From Pelotomaculum sp. UBA3103 (lineage in GTDB: Bacteria > Bacillota > Desulfotomaculia > Desulfotomaculales > Pelotomaculaceae): a stretch of 6,930 nt of DNA. The position numbers were made by a program, and so were the translations under genes. This document shows positions 5,791 through 6,930 of the stretch, piece after piece (positions within the stretch are counted from its first letter, which is position 1; every line of letters starts with the position of its first letter). The stretch is from NCBI GenBank assembly GCA_002365855.1, contig DFAP01000130.1, positions 1-6,930 of the forward strand, written 5' to 3'. Under the pieces are notes generated by a model, which did not search any database, was not told the DNA's origin, and saw nothing but the letters and a program-made list of their open reading frames with translations.

Positions 5791-6750
5791 TTACCCGCTG
5801 ACCAGGTCGTCGAGGGTTCCGAATGTATATCCCTGAGCCTTGATGTCTTTGAGGATCCTGTCCATGGCCTCGGTGTTGTCTTTGGATACCGCATGCAGCA
5901 GCATCAGAGCGCCGTTATGCAGGTTATCCATCACCGACTGGTAAGACTCCTGCGGCCCGCCCGGCATGGGGATCCAATCCACCATCGCCATGCTCCAAAA
6001 TATATTATGATAGCCGAGCCGGTGGGTTAATGCCAGTGTCCTCTCGCTGTATTCCCCTTTGGGCGGCCTGAGGTATTTCATACCGCTCCTGCCTGTAATC
6101 TCCTCAAACTTCTGTTCAACAACCTGAAGTTCCTTTTTGATCGATTCGTCGGAAACCTCCGGCAGGCTTGGATGAGTATCGGTGTGGTTGCCCACAATAT
6201 GTCCTTCGTCAACCATCCTCTTGACCAACTCGGGCTGTGTCTCCAGGTAGTGGCCGGTAACAAAGAAGGCGGCCTTAACATCATTGTCCTTCAGAGTATC
6301 AAGAATCCTGGCGGTATAACCGTTTTCATAGCCTTCATCAAAGGTCAGGTAAACTACCTTTTGATCCGGACTGCCGATCCAGTAAGCCCCGTGTTTCTTA
6401 AGGCTGGAGGTAATAGAGGAAGGCATCTCCGGCTGCAGGTGACTGCTGTTTCGCTTAAGCCCCCAGCCGTGCCTGGCGTTCGAGAGGTCGCCTGCGGCGG
6501 TGGGGACAGCTGGAGTTTTATCCTCAACCACCGGTTTAGTATCCTCACCTGCCGGTTCAGATGGTTCATTGGGGCCTATGTCCGGCTCGACGTATTCAGA
6601 ATTATTTTCAAAAGCTGCCGGTTGTTCGGCCGGTACCCGGCCCTCTGTACCCTGGTAAGTCCTTGCGGCGTATACCGACAAGGCCAGCAACAGCACCAAA
6701 ACGCCAAAGTATAACTTTTCTTTTGTGGTTTTCCCCTTCTTCTTCTTCAT
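5791..6750 (-). CDS. PdaA-like polysaccharide deacetylase (carbohydrate esterase family 4), membrane-anchored
   Basis: PdaA removes acetyl groups from N-acetylmuramic acid in peptidoglycan on the way to muramic delta-lactam, the mark of spore cortex. I number residues from ATG 6750, where AGGAG lies 9 nt upstream; ATG 6756 has only 3 nt spacing and would add two residues. Residues about 12-29 (KLYFGVLVLLLALSVYAA) form a signal or anchor helix. A Pro/Glu-rich linker runs to about 90. The PdaA-type lead-in is HGWGLKRNSSHLQPEMP. Catalytic-domain motifs are TFDEGYENG (Asp138-Glu139), NHTDTHPS (His189, His193), RPPKGEYSERTL (Arg228) and LLHAVS (His286). The family normally has TFDDG; here the second Asp, a metal ligand, is Glu. 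At 319 residues it exceeds B. subtilis-type PdaA because of the linker. The gene is convergent with tetR, 100 bp apart. A spore-cortex role is inferred; vegetative wall modification is possible. Confidence 0.9.
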   Translation of the reverse strand: MKKKKGKTTKEKLYFGVLVLLLALSVYAARTYQGTEGRVPAEQPAAFENNSEYVEPDIGPNEPSEPAGEDTKPVVEDKTPAVPTAAGDLSNARHGWGLKRNSSHLQPEMPSSITSSLKKHGAYWIGSPDQKVVYLTFDEGYENGYTARILDTLKDNDVKAAFFVTGHYLETQPELVKRMVDEGHIVGNHTDTHPSLPEVSDESIKKELQVVEQKFEEITGRSGMKYLRPPKGEYSERTLALTHRLGYHNIFWSMAMVDWIPMPGGPQESYQSVMDNLHNGALMLLHAVSKDNTEAMDRILKDIKAQGYTFGTLDDLVSG

Positions 6751-6756
6751 CAACAT

Positions 6757-6930
6757 ATTCTCCTAAAAATTCGTATGTTCATAGGATTGACAAAAACCCC
6801 ATTTATTATCCCGCAAGTCCATACCTAATGATCAACATTCGACAAGATATGACACTCTCCTCCTTTGGCGTTTAAACCCTTAGATAAGCCAGTCAAAAGT
6901 CCGCCTGCCAAAGAACAAATTCGCCCTAAC
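6757..6930. other. Upstream region of the deacetylase gene, no gene seen
   Basis: No credible coding region is seen. On the minus strand AGGAGGAGAG (6855-6864) is a near-perfect ribosome site but leads only to very short frames (for example GTG 6855, seven codons). CATACGA at 6771-6777 resembles a sporulation sigma -10 (CATACTA for sigma-G), but it has no matching -35 and would leave almost no leader. No promoter is therefore called. Confidence 0.4.

Noticed and set aside
5316..5894. Minus-strand 192-codon frame opposite tetR
   Set aside because: It is a shadow of tetR and overlaps the deacetylase C-terminus. No ribosome site or domain is seen.
6172..6714. Plus-strand 180-codon frame opposite the deacetylase
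   Set aside because: It is antisense to a gene with clear CE4 motifs, with no ribosome site and no recognised domain.
6771..6777. CATACGA as a sporulation sigma-G -10 box for the deacetylase gene
   Set aside because: No matching -35 is found at the right distance, and the predicted start would fall on the ribosome site itself.
1..6930. CRISPR array, tRNA, rRNA, insertion sequence or prophage
   Set aside because: No regular long repeat-spacer series, no cloverleaf or rRNA-like stretch, and no transposase or phage motifs are seen. The only regular repeat is the short 22-bp-phased operator array.

Overview
The window reads as chromosomal DNA of a spore-forming, low-to-mid-GC Firmicute, most likely a clostridial/Peptococcaceae-type bacterium. 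This is an inference from four things: strong GGAGG-type ribosome binding sites, frequent TTG/GTG starts, consensus sigma-A type promoters, and a PdaA-type deacetylase of the kind that makes spore cortex. No species can be named from the sequence alone.

Region 1-2400 (minus strand) is the head of an arginine biosynthesis operon. argC (N-acetyl-glutamyl-phosphate reductase) comes first, then argJ (ornithine acetyltransferase), which runs off the left edge just short of its stop. The operon has a good promoter (TTGTAT-17-TATAAT) overlapped by an ARG-box-like palindrome, with a second such box just upstream. Both genes start at TTG with well-placed ribosome binding sites.

Region 2403-3316 (minus strand) carries an AT-richer accessory gene. 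It encodes a Phd/YefM antitoxin-like DNA-binding domain fused to a Uma2-family PD-(D/E)XK nuclease-like domain. Its promoter (TTGACA-17-TAAAAT) is covered by three copies of a TTAGCTATTAT repeat spaced exactly 22 bp apart, which is the layout of a self-repressed operator.

Region 3317-3700 has no credible protein gene. It contains several consecutive inverted repeats and ends in a plus-strand intrinsic terminator, so it may encode an undescribed structured RNA.

Region 3703-5690 (plus strand) is a two-gene unit: a lipoprotein membrane-fusion (HlyD/AcrA-type) efflux adaptor and a TetR-family regulator. Promoter, candidate TetR operator and a possible attenuator all lie in the 150 bp before the adaptor. 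No transporter pump gene is next to them. Region 5791-6750 (minus strand, convergent) is a membrane-anchored PdaA-like polysaccharide deacetylase. The last 174 bases hold no gene that I can support.
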